Shown piece by piece: positions 1 to 6,575 of a DNA stretch of 9,657 nucleotides (positions are counted from its first letter, which is position 1; every line of letters starts with the position of its first letter). The notes under the pieces are model-generated. The model had not been told where the DNA came from. It searched no databases and saw only the letters and a program-made list of their open reading frames with translations. The position numbers were made by a program, and so were the translations under genes. This DNA comes from Bordetella parapertussis (lineage in GTDB: Bacteria; Pseudomonadota; Gammaproteobacteria; Burkholderiales; SG8-39), in contig CAMBSA010000038.1 of assembly GCA_945869935.1 (NCBI GenBank), positions 1-9,657 of the forward strand, read 5' to 3'.

Positions 1-30
1 CTTACGCCTGAGCGGAAGGGCTTCAATCAG

Positions 31-1023
31 CTATGCAGTGCGCATGCCCAGCCGTTGCAACAGCGCTTCGTCCTGTTCCGCTTCCGGATTGCCGGTGGTG
101 AGCAGCTTGTCGCCGTAGAAAATGGAGTTGGCGCCGGCGAGAAAACACAGCGCCTGCACGCCGTCGCCGAGTTCCTGCCGGCCGGCGGAGAGTCGCACGT
201 AGCTCTTGGGCATGGTGATGCGCGCGACCGCGATGCTACGCACGAATTCGAAGGGGTCGAGCTTCTCGGTGCCGTGCAGTGGCGTGCCTTCCACCTGCAC
301 GAGGTTGTTGATCGGCACCGACTCCGGCGGCGGGGTCATGTTGGCAAGCTGCAGGACGAGGCCCGCGCGTTCGCGACGCGATTCGCCCATGCCGACGATG
401 CCGCCGCAGCAGACGTTGATGCCGGCGTTGCGCACCCGGCCGAGGGTGTCGAGCCGGTCGGTGTAGTCGCGGGTGCTGACGATCTCGCCGTAGAACTCGG
501 GCGAGGTGTCGAGATTGTGGTTGTAGTAGTCAAGGCCCGCATCGCGCAGCTGTTCGGCCTGGCCGTCTCGCAGCATGCCGAGGGTGGCGCAGGTTTCAAG
601 GCCCAAAGCCTTCACCGCCTTCACCATGTCGAGCACCGGGTCGAGGTCCTTCTGCTTCGGGCCGCGCCAGGCGGCCCCCATGCAGAATCGGGTCGCGCCC
701 TTGTCCTTCGCCGCTTTCGCGGCGGCGAGTACCTCGTCGATCGGCAGCACCGACTGGCTCTCCACGCCGGTGTGGTAGCGCGACGCCTGCGGGCAGTAGC
801 CGCAGTCCTCAGGGCAGCCGCCGGTCTTGATGGAAAGCAGGGTGGAAAGCTGAACGGTGTTCGGGTCGAAGTTGGCGCGATGCACCTGCTGCGCGCGGTA
901 AAGCAGGTCGTTGAATGGCAGGTTGAACAGCGCCTCGATCTGCTCGAGCGCCCAGGCGGGCGCGGACGCAGCGGCGGACAACGAGGCAGGCGTTGCGGCG
1001 GGGCGGACTTCACTGACGATCAT
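31..1023 (-). CDS. bioB: Biotin synthase (radical SAM)
   Basis: Biotin synthase inserts sulfur into dethiobiotin using two radical-SAM cycles, the last step of biotin synthesis, in the cytoplasm. The 330-residue protein carries the radical-SAM motif [12 protein letters not shown] with C70, C74 and C77 binding the [4Fe-4S] cluster. C114 (FCMGAAWRG), C145 (ETCATLGML), C205 ([12 protein letters not shown]) and R277 (YVRLSAGR) match the [2Fe-2S] ligands C97, C128, C188 and R260 of the E. coli enzyme at a constant offset of 17 residues. The offset is a longer Ala/Pro-rich N-terminus of no obvious function. The ATG at 1021-1023 is preceded by AAAGG at a 6-nt spacing. No other bio gene is visible: the gene is divergent from a DoxX-type gene and only 30 bases lie beyond its stop. 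Identification is very secure; all catalytic ligands are present, so it should be active. Confidence 0.98.
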   Translation of the reverse strand: MIVSEVRPAATPASLSAAASAPAWALEQIEALFNLPFNDLLYRAQQVHRANFDPNTVQLSTLLSIKTGGCPEDCGYCPQASRYHTGVESQSVLPIDEVLAAAKAAKDKGATRFCMGAAWRGPKQKDLDPVLDMVKAVKALGLETCATLGMLRDGQAEQLRDAGLDYYNHNLDTSPEFYGEIVSTRDYTDRLDTLGRVRNAGINVCCGGIVGMGESRRERAGLVLQLANMTPPPESVPINNLVQVEGTPLHGTEKLDPFEFVRSIAVARITMPKSYVRLSAGRQELGDGVQALCFLAGANSIFYGDKLLTTGNPEAEQDEALLQRLGMRTA

Positions 1024-1161
1024 GCGGGACCTTTCATGGCGCTGACTTTTCCTGCGCCGTGGGTGAATTGTAGTGCCTGCGCTCCCGGGACGCAGCCTGC
1101 TTAACGTCTAGAATGCGCGTTCTTTCACGCCGGCACCCGCCGGCCGGGAACAGGAGGAAAC
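1024..1161. promoter_or_regulatory. Divergent bioB / DoxX promoter region
   Basis: These 138 bases separate two divergent genes, so both promoters should lie here. On the plus strand TAGAAT (1109-1114) is a good -10 box with only a weak -35 (GGGACG, 1087-1092, 16-nt spacer) toward the DoxX gene. On the minus strand TACAAT (revcomp of 1067-1072) is a good -10 toward bioB but has no convincing -35. I see no clear BirA-type operator. The box assignments are inference from consensus only. Confidence 0.4.
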
Positions 1162-1545
1162 ATGTACGGGGATGCTTCGTGGCTGGATACCGCCGGCCGG
1201 CTGATGATCGTGTTCTTTTTCATCATCGCCGGGCTGCTCAATGTGACGCCCGCCGGGGTCAAGGACCATGTGGGCAGGATGAAGCAGCTGAACGTGCCCT
1301 TCGCGGCGGCGGCTTTCTGGTTCGGCACCGCGCTGGAGTTCGCCGGCTGCGCGATGCTGCTGTTCAACTGGCAGCCGGCGCTCGGGGTGATCTTGTTGAT
1401 GGTGTTTACCGTGGCGTCCACCGCGATCTTCCACCGCTTCTACAACTACGACGATCCGTTCAAGAAGAAGATCAGCCGCATTGCGGTGCTTGCCAACACC
1501 GGCGTGCTCGGCGGATTGATGCTGCTCCTGCAGAACGTGCGCTGA
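1162..1545 (+). CDS. DoxX-family four-helix membrane protein
   Basis: A 127-residue inner-membrane protein. Hydrophobic segments lie at about residues 11-29, 47-68, 72-92 and 104-123, the four-helix layout and length typical of DoxX/DoxD-like proteins. The first helix ends in the pattern FxxAGLLNVTPAG, which resembles the N-terminal part of that family. A basic patch (residues 101-106, KKKISR) precedes the last helix. The start is well supported by AGGAGG at 1152-1157, 4 nt before the ATG. The biochemical role of most DoxX-like proteins is unknown; links to quinone or thiosulfate redox chemistry and oxidative stress exist for a few members only. It is divergent from bioB and followed by an independent promoter, so it is probably monocistronic. 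The family call is fairly good; the function is unknown. Confidence 0.75.
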   Translation: MYGDASWLDTAGRLMIVFFFIIAGLLNVTPAGVKDHVGRMKQLNVPFAAAAFWFGTALEFAGCAMLLFNWQPALGVILLMVFTVASTAIFHRFYNYDDPFKKKISRIAVLANTGVLGGLMLLLQNVR

Positions 1546-1562
1546 CGAGCAAACGCGCTCGT
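1545..1562 (+). terminator. Weak hairpin after the DoxX gene
   Basis: ACGAGC (1545-1550) and GCTCGT (1557-1562) can form a 6-bp stem with a 6-nt loop, starting on the last base of the DoxX stop codon. There is no clear T-run after it, so it would be at best a weak or Rho-assisted terminator. Confidence 0.3.
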
Positions 1563-1585
1563 GTTGACGGTACCCGGGCATGTCG

Positions 1586-1614
1586 TTGACAGGGGGTGGA
1601 CCCTTCGGTAGCGT
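1586..1614 (+). promoter_or_regulatory. Candidate sigma70 promoter of the hydrolase-monooxygenase operon
   Basis: A perfect -35 hexamer TTGACA (1586-1591) is followed after 17 nt by TAGCGT (1609-1614), a poor -10 (3 of 6). Transcription would start near 1621, inside the palindrome at 1619-1632, and leave a leader of about 105 nt before the GTG start. A perfect -35 with a weak -10 is typical of a regulated promoter. This is a consensus match only. Confidence 0.5.
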
Positions 1615-1618
1615 GTAT

Positions 1619-1632
1619 CGGAAATGTTTCCG
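1619..1632. promoter_or_regulatory. Palindromic operator candidate, IclR-like
   Basis: CGGAAA-TG-TTTCCG is a perfect inverted repeat with 6-bp arms and a 2-bp centre. It lies just downstream of the candidate -10 box, over the predicted transcription start. The arms closely resemble the E. coli IclR consensus TGGAAATNATTTCCA, with a centre one base shorter. Because two IclR-family genes lie a few kb away, one of them may repress the operon here. The palindrome is seen; the assignment to IclR is inference. Confidence 0.5.
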
Positions 1633-1714
1633 TATGGCAGAACACGTGTCGGCAATCGCTCAAGCGTGCACCCGCGCCAACCAAAGGCAACGGGCGGCGG
1701 AAACCGCGTTACCC

Positions 1715-1721
1715 GAGGAGG
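1715..1721 (+). promoter_or_regulatory. Ribosome binding site deciding the GTG start of the hydrolase
   Basis: GAGGAGG lies 4 nt before GTG at 1726 and is the only good ribosome site near this reading frame. The upstream in-frame ATG at 1624 lies inside the operator palindrome, has no ribosome site, and would add 34 residues unlike a hydrolase N-terminus. A small stem, GCGG-AAA-CCGC (1697-1707), sits just upstream. Confidence 0.75.
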
Positions 1722-1725
1722 AAGA

Positions 1726-2520
1726 GTGGCTTCAATACAGCAGTCGTCGCTGAAGCTTGGCGAAATCAACGTCGAAATCGCCGAAAGCGGCACTGGACGC
1801 CCGGTGGTGTTCCTGCATTCAGGCGACGGGCTGGCCAATTGCGATCCGTTCATCGAGCGCATGGCCTCGTCCTGCCATGTGATCGCGCCGTCGCATCCCG
1901 GCTTCGGTCACACCGACCTGCCGCAGCAGTTCAACGCGATCGACGATCTCGCGTATTTCTACCTCGACCTGTTCGCGCAGATGAAGTTGAAGGACGCGAT
2001 TCTGGTGGGCGCGTCCTTCGGCGGTTGGGTCGCGGCGGAGATTGCGATTCGCAGTTGTGCGCATATCTCGCGTCTGGTGCTCGTGGATGCCGTCGGCATC
2101 CGCAACAGCAAGGACGAAACCGCGGTCGACATCCAGGACGTATTTACCCTGCATCCGGACGAGGCGGCCCGCCGTGCCTATGTGGAACCGGCGAAATGGA
2201 AAAAGGGACCGGATGCCTGCACCGATGACGAACTCTTCGTGATCGCGCGCAACCGCGAGAGCCTGGCGCTGTTCGGCTGGTCGCCGTACATGTACAACCC
2301 GCTGCTCAAGCGCTGGCTGCACCGCATCGGCGTGCCGACGCTGGTGCTCTGGGGGGAGCAGGACGGGATCGTCTCGCCCGACTACGGCCGTGCGTACGCG
2401 GAGGCGATTCCGGGGGCAAAGTTCGAGCTCATCAAGGGCGCGTCGCATCACCCGCAGGTGGAGCAGCCGGCGGGTGTGGCCGGTGCGGTTGCCAAATTTG
2501 CAGGCATCGCGCTCGCCTGA
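1726..2520 (+). CDS. Alpha/beta-fold hydrolase
   Basis: A cytoplasmic alpha/beta hydrolase of 264 residues, counted from the GTG start supported by the ribosome site at 1715-1721. The features run in the usual order: an HSGDG oxyanion-hole strand loop (about residues 31-35), the nucleophile elbow GASFGG with Ser97, a cap region (about 125-195), the acid Asp213 in LWGEQDG, and His241 in GASHHPQVEQP. The catalytic triad is therefore complete. The oxyanion loop has Ser in place of the usual second Gly. Size and layout fit the group that holds meta-cleavage product hydrolases, enol-lactonases and esterases; the substrate cannot be chosen from sequence. The next gene, a flavin monooxygenase, begins 33 nt later and is surely cotranscribed, so cleavage of an oxygenated product such as an ester or lactone is a reasonable inference. 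Confidence 0.88.
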   Translation: MASIQQSSLKLGEINVEIAESGTGRPVVFLHSGDGLANCDPFIERMASSCHVIAPSHPGFGHTDLPQQFNAIDDLAYFYLDLFAQMKLKDAILVGASFGGWVAAEIAIRSCAHISRLVLVDAVGIRNSKDETAVDIQDVFTLHPDEAARRAYVEPAKWKKGPDACTDDELFVIARNRESLALFGWSPYMYNPLLKRWLHRIGVPTLVLWGEQDGIVSPDYGRAYAEAIPGAKFELIKGASHHPQVEQPAGVAGAVAKFAGIALA

Positions 2521-2553
2521 GTGCGGGGCGGGCCCTAAGGACGAGGAGAGCAC

Positions 2554-3777
2554 ATGAATATCTGGGAATTTACCGAGCAGCCGTATCACCCGGTCTGGGA
2601 CGCGACGAAGGAGCCGCTGAAGAACATCCTGCCCAACGGGCATATCGACCCGCGCAAGGCGGCCGACCTGTACGACGAGTACATGGAGCAGTGGCAGATC
2701 TGCGACGAGATCGGCATCAACATCATGATCAACGAGCACCACGCGACCGCCACCTGCATGTCGGCCTCGTGCACGCTGCCGCTGGCGGTGCTCGCGCGAA
2801 CGACAAAAAACGTCCGCATGATGTCGCTCGGCATCCCGATCGCCAACCGCACCGACCCGATACGGGTGGCGGAAGAAATTGCGATGATCGACACCTATTC
2901 CCGCGGCCGCTTCGAGATGGGCTTCGTGCGCGGCGCGCAATACGAGGTGTTTCCTTCCAGCGGCGATCCGGTCACGCAGACGCGGCGTTTCGGCGAGGCC
3001 TACCGCCTCATCATGAAGGCGCTGACGACGCATGACGGGCCGTTCTCCTGGAACGGCGAGTTCTACAAATGCCGCGAGGTGAACATCTGGCCGCGCTGCT
3101 ACCAGGACCCGCATCCGCCGGTGTGGATGGTGGCGATCGGCGCCGCCGCCGGTGGCTGGATCGCCGAGCAGAAGGCGCATGTGGGCACCTTCCTCAACGG
3201 GCGCGCGTCGAAGCAGTTGTTCGATGCCTACCGGCGCCGGTGGCTGGAGCTTGGCTGGGGCATGCCATCGCCCGACATGTTCGGCTACATGGCGATGGCG
3301 GCGGTGGCCGACACCGAGGAAGAGGCCAAGCGTCGGGCGTATCAGATCGCGGGCTATGTGCGCACGCAGGGACGCCTTGCGCCGCAGTTCACCAACCCGC
3401 CGGGCTATGTGCCGGCGAAGTTCGTGGCCAAGGAAATGCGCCTGAAGCAAGACCCCAATTACGTCGCCGAGCACCGCACGGTGCTGCTCGCCAACGGCAA
3501 GCGGGTGATCCTCGGACAGGCATCGATCGAGGAACTGATCGACGCGCATGTGCTGTTCTGCGGCACGCCCGACCAGGTCTACAAACAGATCAAGGCGTTC
3601 CACGACCACGTGGGTGGCGTGGGCAACCTGATGCTGATGGCGCAGGGCGGCGATCTGAGCCACAAGGACGCGGTGGCCAACCTGCGAATGTTCTCGCGCG
3701 ATGTGATGCCGCGACTGAAGGATCTTCGCGTCGACGGCTACGAGCCGCCTGCGCTGGCGCAGCGCGCAGCGGCCTGA
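2554..3777 (+). CDS. LLM-class (luciferase-like) flavin-dependent monooxygenase
   Basis: A 407-residue TIM-barrel flavin enzyme of the bacterial-luciferase superfamily. These enzymes use reduced FMN and oxygen to oxidise or cleave organic substrates. Landmarks are NEHH at residues 60-63, which is conserved in luciferase-like enzymes, and the stretch DPIRVAEE-MIDTYSRGR-MGFVRG (101-127), a hallmark of the family. WPRCYQDPHPPVWMV (179-193) is the central strand before the phosphate-binding side, and FCGTPDQVYKQI (335-346) is the usual C-terminal motif. GAGGAG (2543-2548) lies 5 nt before the ATG. It follows the hydrolase by 33 nt in one operon. No flavin reductase is present in the window, so reduced flavin must come from an unlinked partner unless the enzyme is of the F420-using or other subtype. 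The substrate is unknown. The gene converges with an IclR gene with only 9 nt between the stops. Confidence 0.9.
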   Translation: MNIWEFTEQPYHPVWDATKEPLKNILPNGHIDPRKAADLYDEYMEQWQICDEIGINIMINEHHATATCMSASCTLPLAVLARTTKNVRMMSLGIPIANRTDPIRVAEEIAMIDTYSRGRFEMGFVRGAQYEVFPSSGDPVTQTRRFGEAYRLIMKALTTHDGPFSWNGEFYKCREVNIWPRCYQDPHPPVWMVAIGAAAGGWIAEQKAHVGTFLNGRASKQLFDAYRRRWLELGWGMPSPDMFGYMAMAAVADTEEEAKRRAYQIAGYVRTQGRLAPQFTNPPGYVPAKFVAKEMRLKQDPNYVAEHRTVLLANGKRVILGQASIEELIDAHVLFCGTPDQVYKQIKAFHDHVGGVGNLMLMAQGGDLSHKDAVANLRMFSRDVMPRLKDLRVDGYEPPALAQRAAA

Positions 3778-3786
3778 GGGCCGGAA

Positions 3787-4581
3787 TCATTTCGCTGTTT
3801 CGGGCGGCAGATGCGCGTAATGGTTTTCCGCGAGCGCGGCCTGTTCGTCCGCGAGCCGTGAAATGTCGGCGGCGATCGCGAGCCAGCGTGCGACGTCCTT
3901 TTTGTCCCGTCGTTTTTCATCGGCCGCGATGACCGGCCCTTCGAGGCAGATCGCGGCAAACGGTTTCGCATTGGCGACGATCGCGATCGCGATTTCCGCA
4001 CGGCCGGGCGCAAACACCGTCTCCTCCGACGCGTACCCGCAGGCGCGTATCGTGGCCAGGCGTCGTCGAAGCGCGGTTGCGGTGGTGCGCGGCTCCTGCG
4101 CGACGCGCCAGGCGATGAATCGGTTCAGGGTTTCCGCAGGCATCGCGGCGAGCAGGGCGAGCCCCCCCGGGCTGCGGTCGAGCGCACGGGTTTCACCGAG
4201 CGAGTGCGAGGACACGACATCGTTGGTTCCCGAGACGGAGGCGATGCGCACCGATTGCCAGCCGACAGGCACCGCGAGCGAGGTGGTTTCGCCGCAGGCG
4301 AACGCGATCTGCTGCAGGTAGGGAATGCAGGCTTCGCGGATGCGAAAGCGCGAGAAGAAGGAATGCGCGAGCTGCCGCGCGTTTGCGCCGGTTACATAAC
4401 GGGTCGAAGACTGGTAGCGCTCGATATAGCCAGCCTGTTCGAGGCTGCTCAGCAGGCGGTGCGCAGTGCTTAGCGGCAGGCCGAGCGCGCGACGGATTTC
4501 GCTCACGCCGAGCGGCCGCGGTGCGGCACTGATCGCGGCGAGCACCCGGAACACCGTTTCGGTGGCGACGGTGTTGTTCAT
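3787..4581 (-). CDS. IclR-family transcriptional regulator (IclR-1)
   Basis: A 264-residue regulator. Residues 8-65 form the winged helix-turn-helix, with recognition-helix region LGLPLSTAHRLLSSLEQAGYIER and wing residues around RYVTG. Residues about 80-250 form the GAF-like effector domain, with the conserved FACGETTSLAVP near 94-105 and CGYASEETVFAPG, a variant of the usual GYA-DEEE-GG signature. IclR proteins bind DNA as dimers or tetramers and respond to small carboxylic or aromatic metabolites. The gene starts 9 nt after the stop of a second IclR gene, so the two are almost certainly cotranscribed; its own ribosome site is weak (AGGG about 8 nt upstream), which suggests translational coupling. 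The effector is unknown. Its closest candidate target is the hydrolase-monooxygenase operon that converges on it. Confidence 0.9.
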   Translation of the reverse strand: MNNTVATETVFRVLAAISAAPRPLGVSEIRRALGLPLSTAHRLLSSLEQAGYIERYQSSTRYVTGANARQLAHSFFSRFRIREACIPYLQQIAFACGETTSLAVPVGWQSVRIASVSGTNDVVSSHSLGETRALDRSPGGLALLAAMPAETLNRFIAWRVAQEPRTTATALRRRLATIRACGYASEETVFAPGRAEIAIAIVANAKPFAAICLEGPVIAADEKRRDKKDVARWLAIAADISRLADEQAALAENHYAHLPPETAK

Positions 4582-4590
4582 GGCATTGCC

Positions 4591-5424
4591 CTATTCACCG
4601 AGCAGATACACGGGTTTGGCGGGGATCAGGCGCGCCTGGCGGTTGGCGTCCTCGACGATCAGGCGCATCCCGGGCAGCAGCGCCTCGGCGGCGGCGATGT
4701 CGAAGCGTTCCTGCGGCCCGCCGACGGTGAGAGCCGCATGCGGGCGACCCGCGGCGTCGAGCACCGGAAAGGCAAGATAGGTGGCCTCCACGCGGCGTTC
4801 GCTGAAGCGTCGCTCGCCGTGACCGAGTGCGTAGCCGGACTTGCGGATAGCGCGCAGGTCTTTCCACAGTCGCTCGGGCGTGACTACGCCCGGCGCGGGG
4901 GCACGGGTGAGGGGCGAGGCGATGCGTATGTATTCCGCGATCTCGGCATCCGAGAGGAATGCCAGCAGCACGCGCGAGGTTTCGGTGAGATGCAACGGTA
5001 CCGCGCGGCCGCGCACCGCATGGGTGACGATGCGCCCCGGCGCCTCGATGCTGTCCACATTCACCCGGTTGCGGCCGACGACGATGGACAGGAACACGCT
5101 CTCGCCCGAGAGTTGCTGCAGGCTGCGAAGGTAGGGCTGGCATATCGTGCGGATGTCCGGCTCGGGCGCGGACGGATCGAGAAACTGCAGCACGCCGAAG
5201 CCGAGTTCGTAGCGCGCGCCGCTTGCGTCGCGAACGAGGTGCCCATTGCGAACCAGCGTGGTGAGCGCGCGGTGGACCATGTTCTTGGTCATGCCGAGGT
5301 TCTGGCTGATCTCGGTGACGCCGAGCGCGCGGCTCGCGCCGATGAAGCGCGAGAGCACCGCGAGGACGCGGACAGTCGAGACGTTGGCGGCGGAACCCGA
5401 GGCGGCGGCGGGGGTAGACTGCAT
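4591..5424 (-). CDS. IclR-family transcriptional regulator (IclR-2)
   Basis: A 277-residue regulator, read from ATG at 5422-5424. A longer frame to 5619 would overlap the start of the divergent receptor gene and add a non-IclR sequence, so I reject it. The winged helix-turn-helix lies at about residues 14-75 (LGVTEISQNLGMTKNMVHRA followed by LVRNGHLVRD), and the effector domain at about 92-270 with LSGESVFLSIVVG, AVPLHLTETSRVLLAFLS and GYALGHGERRFSERRVEA. IclR-1 and IclR-2 share the fold but clearly differ in sequence, so they are not a recent duplication. No strong ribosome site precedes this start. The gene is divergent from Bug receptor 1 across 125 bp, the classic layout for a regulator controlling both itself and its neighbour. 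Confidence 0.88.
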   Translation of the reverse strand: MQSTPAAASGSAANVSTVRVLAVLSRFIGASRALGVTEISQNLGMTKNMVHRALTTLVRNGHLVRDASGARYELGFGVLQFLDPSAPEPDIRTICQPYLRSLQQLSGESVFLSIVVGRNRVNVDSIEAPGRIVTHAVRGRAVPLHLTETSRVLLAFLSDAEIAEYIRIASPLTRAPAPGVVTPERLWKDLRAIRKSGYALGHGERRFSERRVEATYLAFPVLDAAGRPHAALTVGGPQERFDIAAAEALLPGMRLIVEDANRQARLIPAKPVYLLGE

Positions 5425-5549
5425 GGGCTTTGATTTGCTCGGGTGCTTGCGGGAATTCCGCAGCGGGAAATAATAGCGGATGCGGTGACAACAATTACAA
5501 AGCGTTCGAATACACGATCGCGATTGAACAATCAACGGAGGAACGAACA
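5425..5549. promoter_or_regulatory. Divergent IclR-2 / Bug-1 control region
   Basis: This 125-bp region separates the divergent genes. Toward IclR-2, TTGTAA (revcomp of 5495-5500) and TATTAT (revcomp of 5470-5475) form a possible promoter with a 19-nt spacer. Toward Bug-1, GTGACA (5485-5490) is a good -35, but the -10 is weak (GAATAC, 5508-5513). Palindromic elements are GGAATTCC (5452-5459), TTCGAA (5505-5510), ATCGCGAT (5517-5524) and GATTG-AA-CAATC (5522-5533), the last ending just before the Bug-1 ribosome site. GCGGGAA occurs twice, 14 bp apart (5449 and 5463). The half-site GGAAATAAT (5466-5474) matches the left arm of the IclR consensus and overlaps the IclR-2 -10 box, which suggests autoregulation. 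The elements are seen; the roles are inference. Confidence 0.55.
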
Positions 5550-6524
5550 ATGAACAGAATGATGCGGACAGCCGCTGCCGCGGCGTTGATGCTTGCAGCG
5601 GCGGGCGGCGCGCTGGCACAGGCCTGGCCTGCCAAGCCGGTGAAGGTGGTGATACCGATTCCGGCGGGCGGCCCCGCGGATGCGCTGATGCGCGCGATTG
5701 CCCCCGAGCTGTCTGCGATCTGGAAGCACCCGGTGGTGATCGACAACCGCCCGGGGGCGAGTGGCATGATAGGCACCGACGCGGTGGCGAAGGCCGCGCC
5801 GGATGGCTATACGGTTCTCTACGCCGACTCCTCGATCGCGACCAATCCGCTGGTGTTCCGCAAGATGCCCTACGACACCTATCGTGACCTGATGCCGGTG
5901 ACCGGCGTGGTGAGCTGGCGCGCCTATCTGGTGGTCAACTCGAATTTGCCGGTGAATTCGCTGCCTGAGCTGATTGCACTCGCCAAGGCACAGCCGGGCA
6001 AGCTCAACTATGCCTCCTACGGCAACGGGTCATCGCCACATATCGCGATCGAGATGTTGAAGCAACTCGCGGGCGTCAATATCGTGCATGTGCCTTACAA
6101 GGGGGCGGCGCCGGTGCTGCCCGACATCATGTCGGGCGTGGTGCAGGTGGCATGGATGTCGATCAATTCGATCCGTGGCGCGGTGAAGGAAGGCCGGGTG
6201 CGACCGATCGCGGTGGACGGGGCAAAGCGCGTTGCGGATTTTCCGGACCTGCCGACCTTCAACGAGCTCGGCTATCCGCAGATGCAGGCCAACGGCATCT
6301 GGCTGGGCATGTTCGTTCCTGCGGGGACGAACGCCGCCATCGTGGACAGGATCCAGAAGGACGTCTACACGGTGATCAGCGAACCGACCTTCCGTGCGCA
6401 GAAGGTGACCGGGCGCAACTACGAAATGGTCGGCAGCACGCCCGCGGAGCTGACTGCGCTGATGAAGGAAACCGCGGAGAAGTTCGCGCCGATCGTGAAG
6501 TCGGCGGGCATCAGCGCGGAATAG
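5550..6524 (+). CDS. Bug/TctC-family periplasmic substrate-binding protein 1
   Basis: A 324-residue tripartite tricarboxylate transporter receptor of the Bug type. The signal peptide covers residues 1-23 with a likely cleavage ALA|QAW, so the mature protein is periplasmic. Family motifs are KVVIPIPAGGPAD (32-44, ligand loop), VVIDNRPGASGMIG (62-75), APDGYTVLY (83-91) and HVPYKGAAPVLPDIMSG in the middle. GGAGG at 5537-5541 lies 8 nt before the ATG and fixes the start; an in-frame extension back to 5430 would put 40 non-signal residues in front. Known Bug proteins bind carboxylates such as aspartate, glutamate or citrate, or aromatic acids, but the ligand here cannot be named. The divergent IclR-2 gene is its probable regulator. 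No TctA or TctB gene is nearby. Confidence 0.93.
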   Translation: MNRMMRTAAAAALMLAAAGGALAQAWPAKPVKVVIPIPAGGPADALMRAIAPELSAIWKHPVVIDNRPGASGMIGTDAVAKAAPDGYTVLYADSSIATNPLVFRKMPYDTYRDLMPVTGVVSWRAYLVVNSNLPVNSLPELIALAKAQPGKLNYASYGNGSSPHIAIEMLKQLAGVNIVHVPYKGAAPVLPDIMSGVVQVAWMSINSIRGAVKEGRVRPIAVDGAKRVADFPDLPTFNELGYPQMQANGIWLGMFVPAGTNAAIVDRIQKDVYTVISEPTFRAQKVTGRNYEMVGSTPAELTALMKETAEKFAPIVKSAGISAE

Positions 6525-6541
6525 TGCGTCTCGGTATGAAC

Positions 6542-6567
6542 CGCCGCACGCGGGTGCGCGTGCGGCG
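6542..6567. terminator. Bidirectional hairpin between convergent Bug-1 and Bug-2
   Basis: CGCCGCACGC (6542-6551) pairs perfectly with GCGTGCGGCG (6558-6567) around a 6-nt loop. The hairpin sits 17 nt after the Bug-1 stop and 8 nt after the Bug-2 stop. No T-run follows on either strand, so termination may be Rho-assisted. Its place between convergent genes supports a shared terminator. Confidence 0.6.
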
Positions 6568-6575
6568 CGGCGTGT

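Noticed and set aside
1624..1725. ATG at 1624 as start of the hydrolase
   Set aside because: It lies inside the operator palindrome, lacks a ribosome site, and adds non-hydrolase sequence.
1819..3663. Long minus-strand open frame (614 codons) opposite the hydrolase and monooxygenase genes
   Set aside because: It spans two well-supported genes antisense, is rich in Arg, His and Val as expected from GC-rich shadows, and shows no recognisable domain.
5430..5549. 40-residue extension of Bug-1 upstream of its ATG
   Set aside because: It covers the divergent control region and displaces a clear signal peptide; GGAGG at 5537 supports the inner start.
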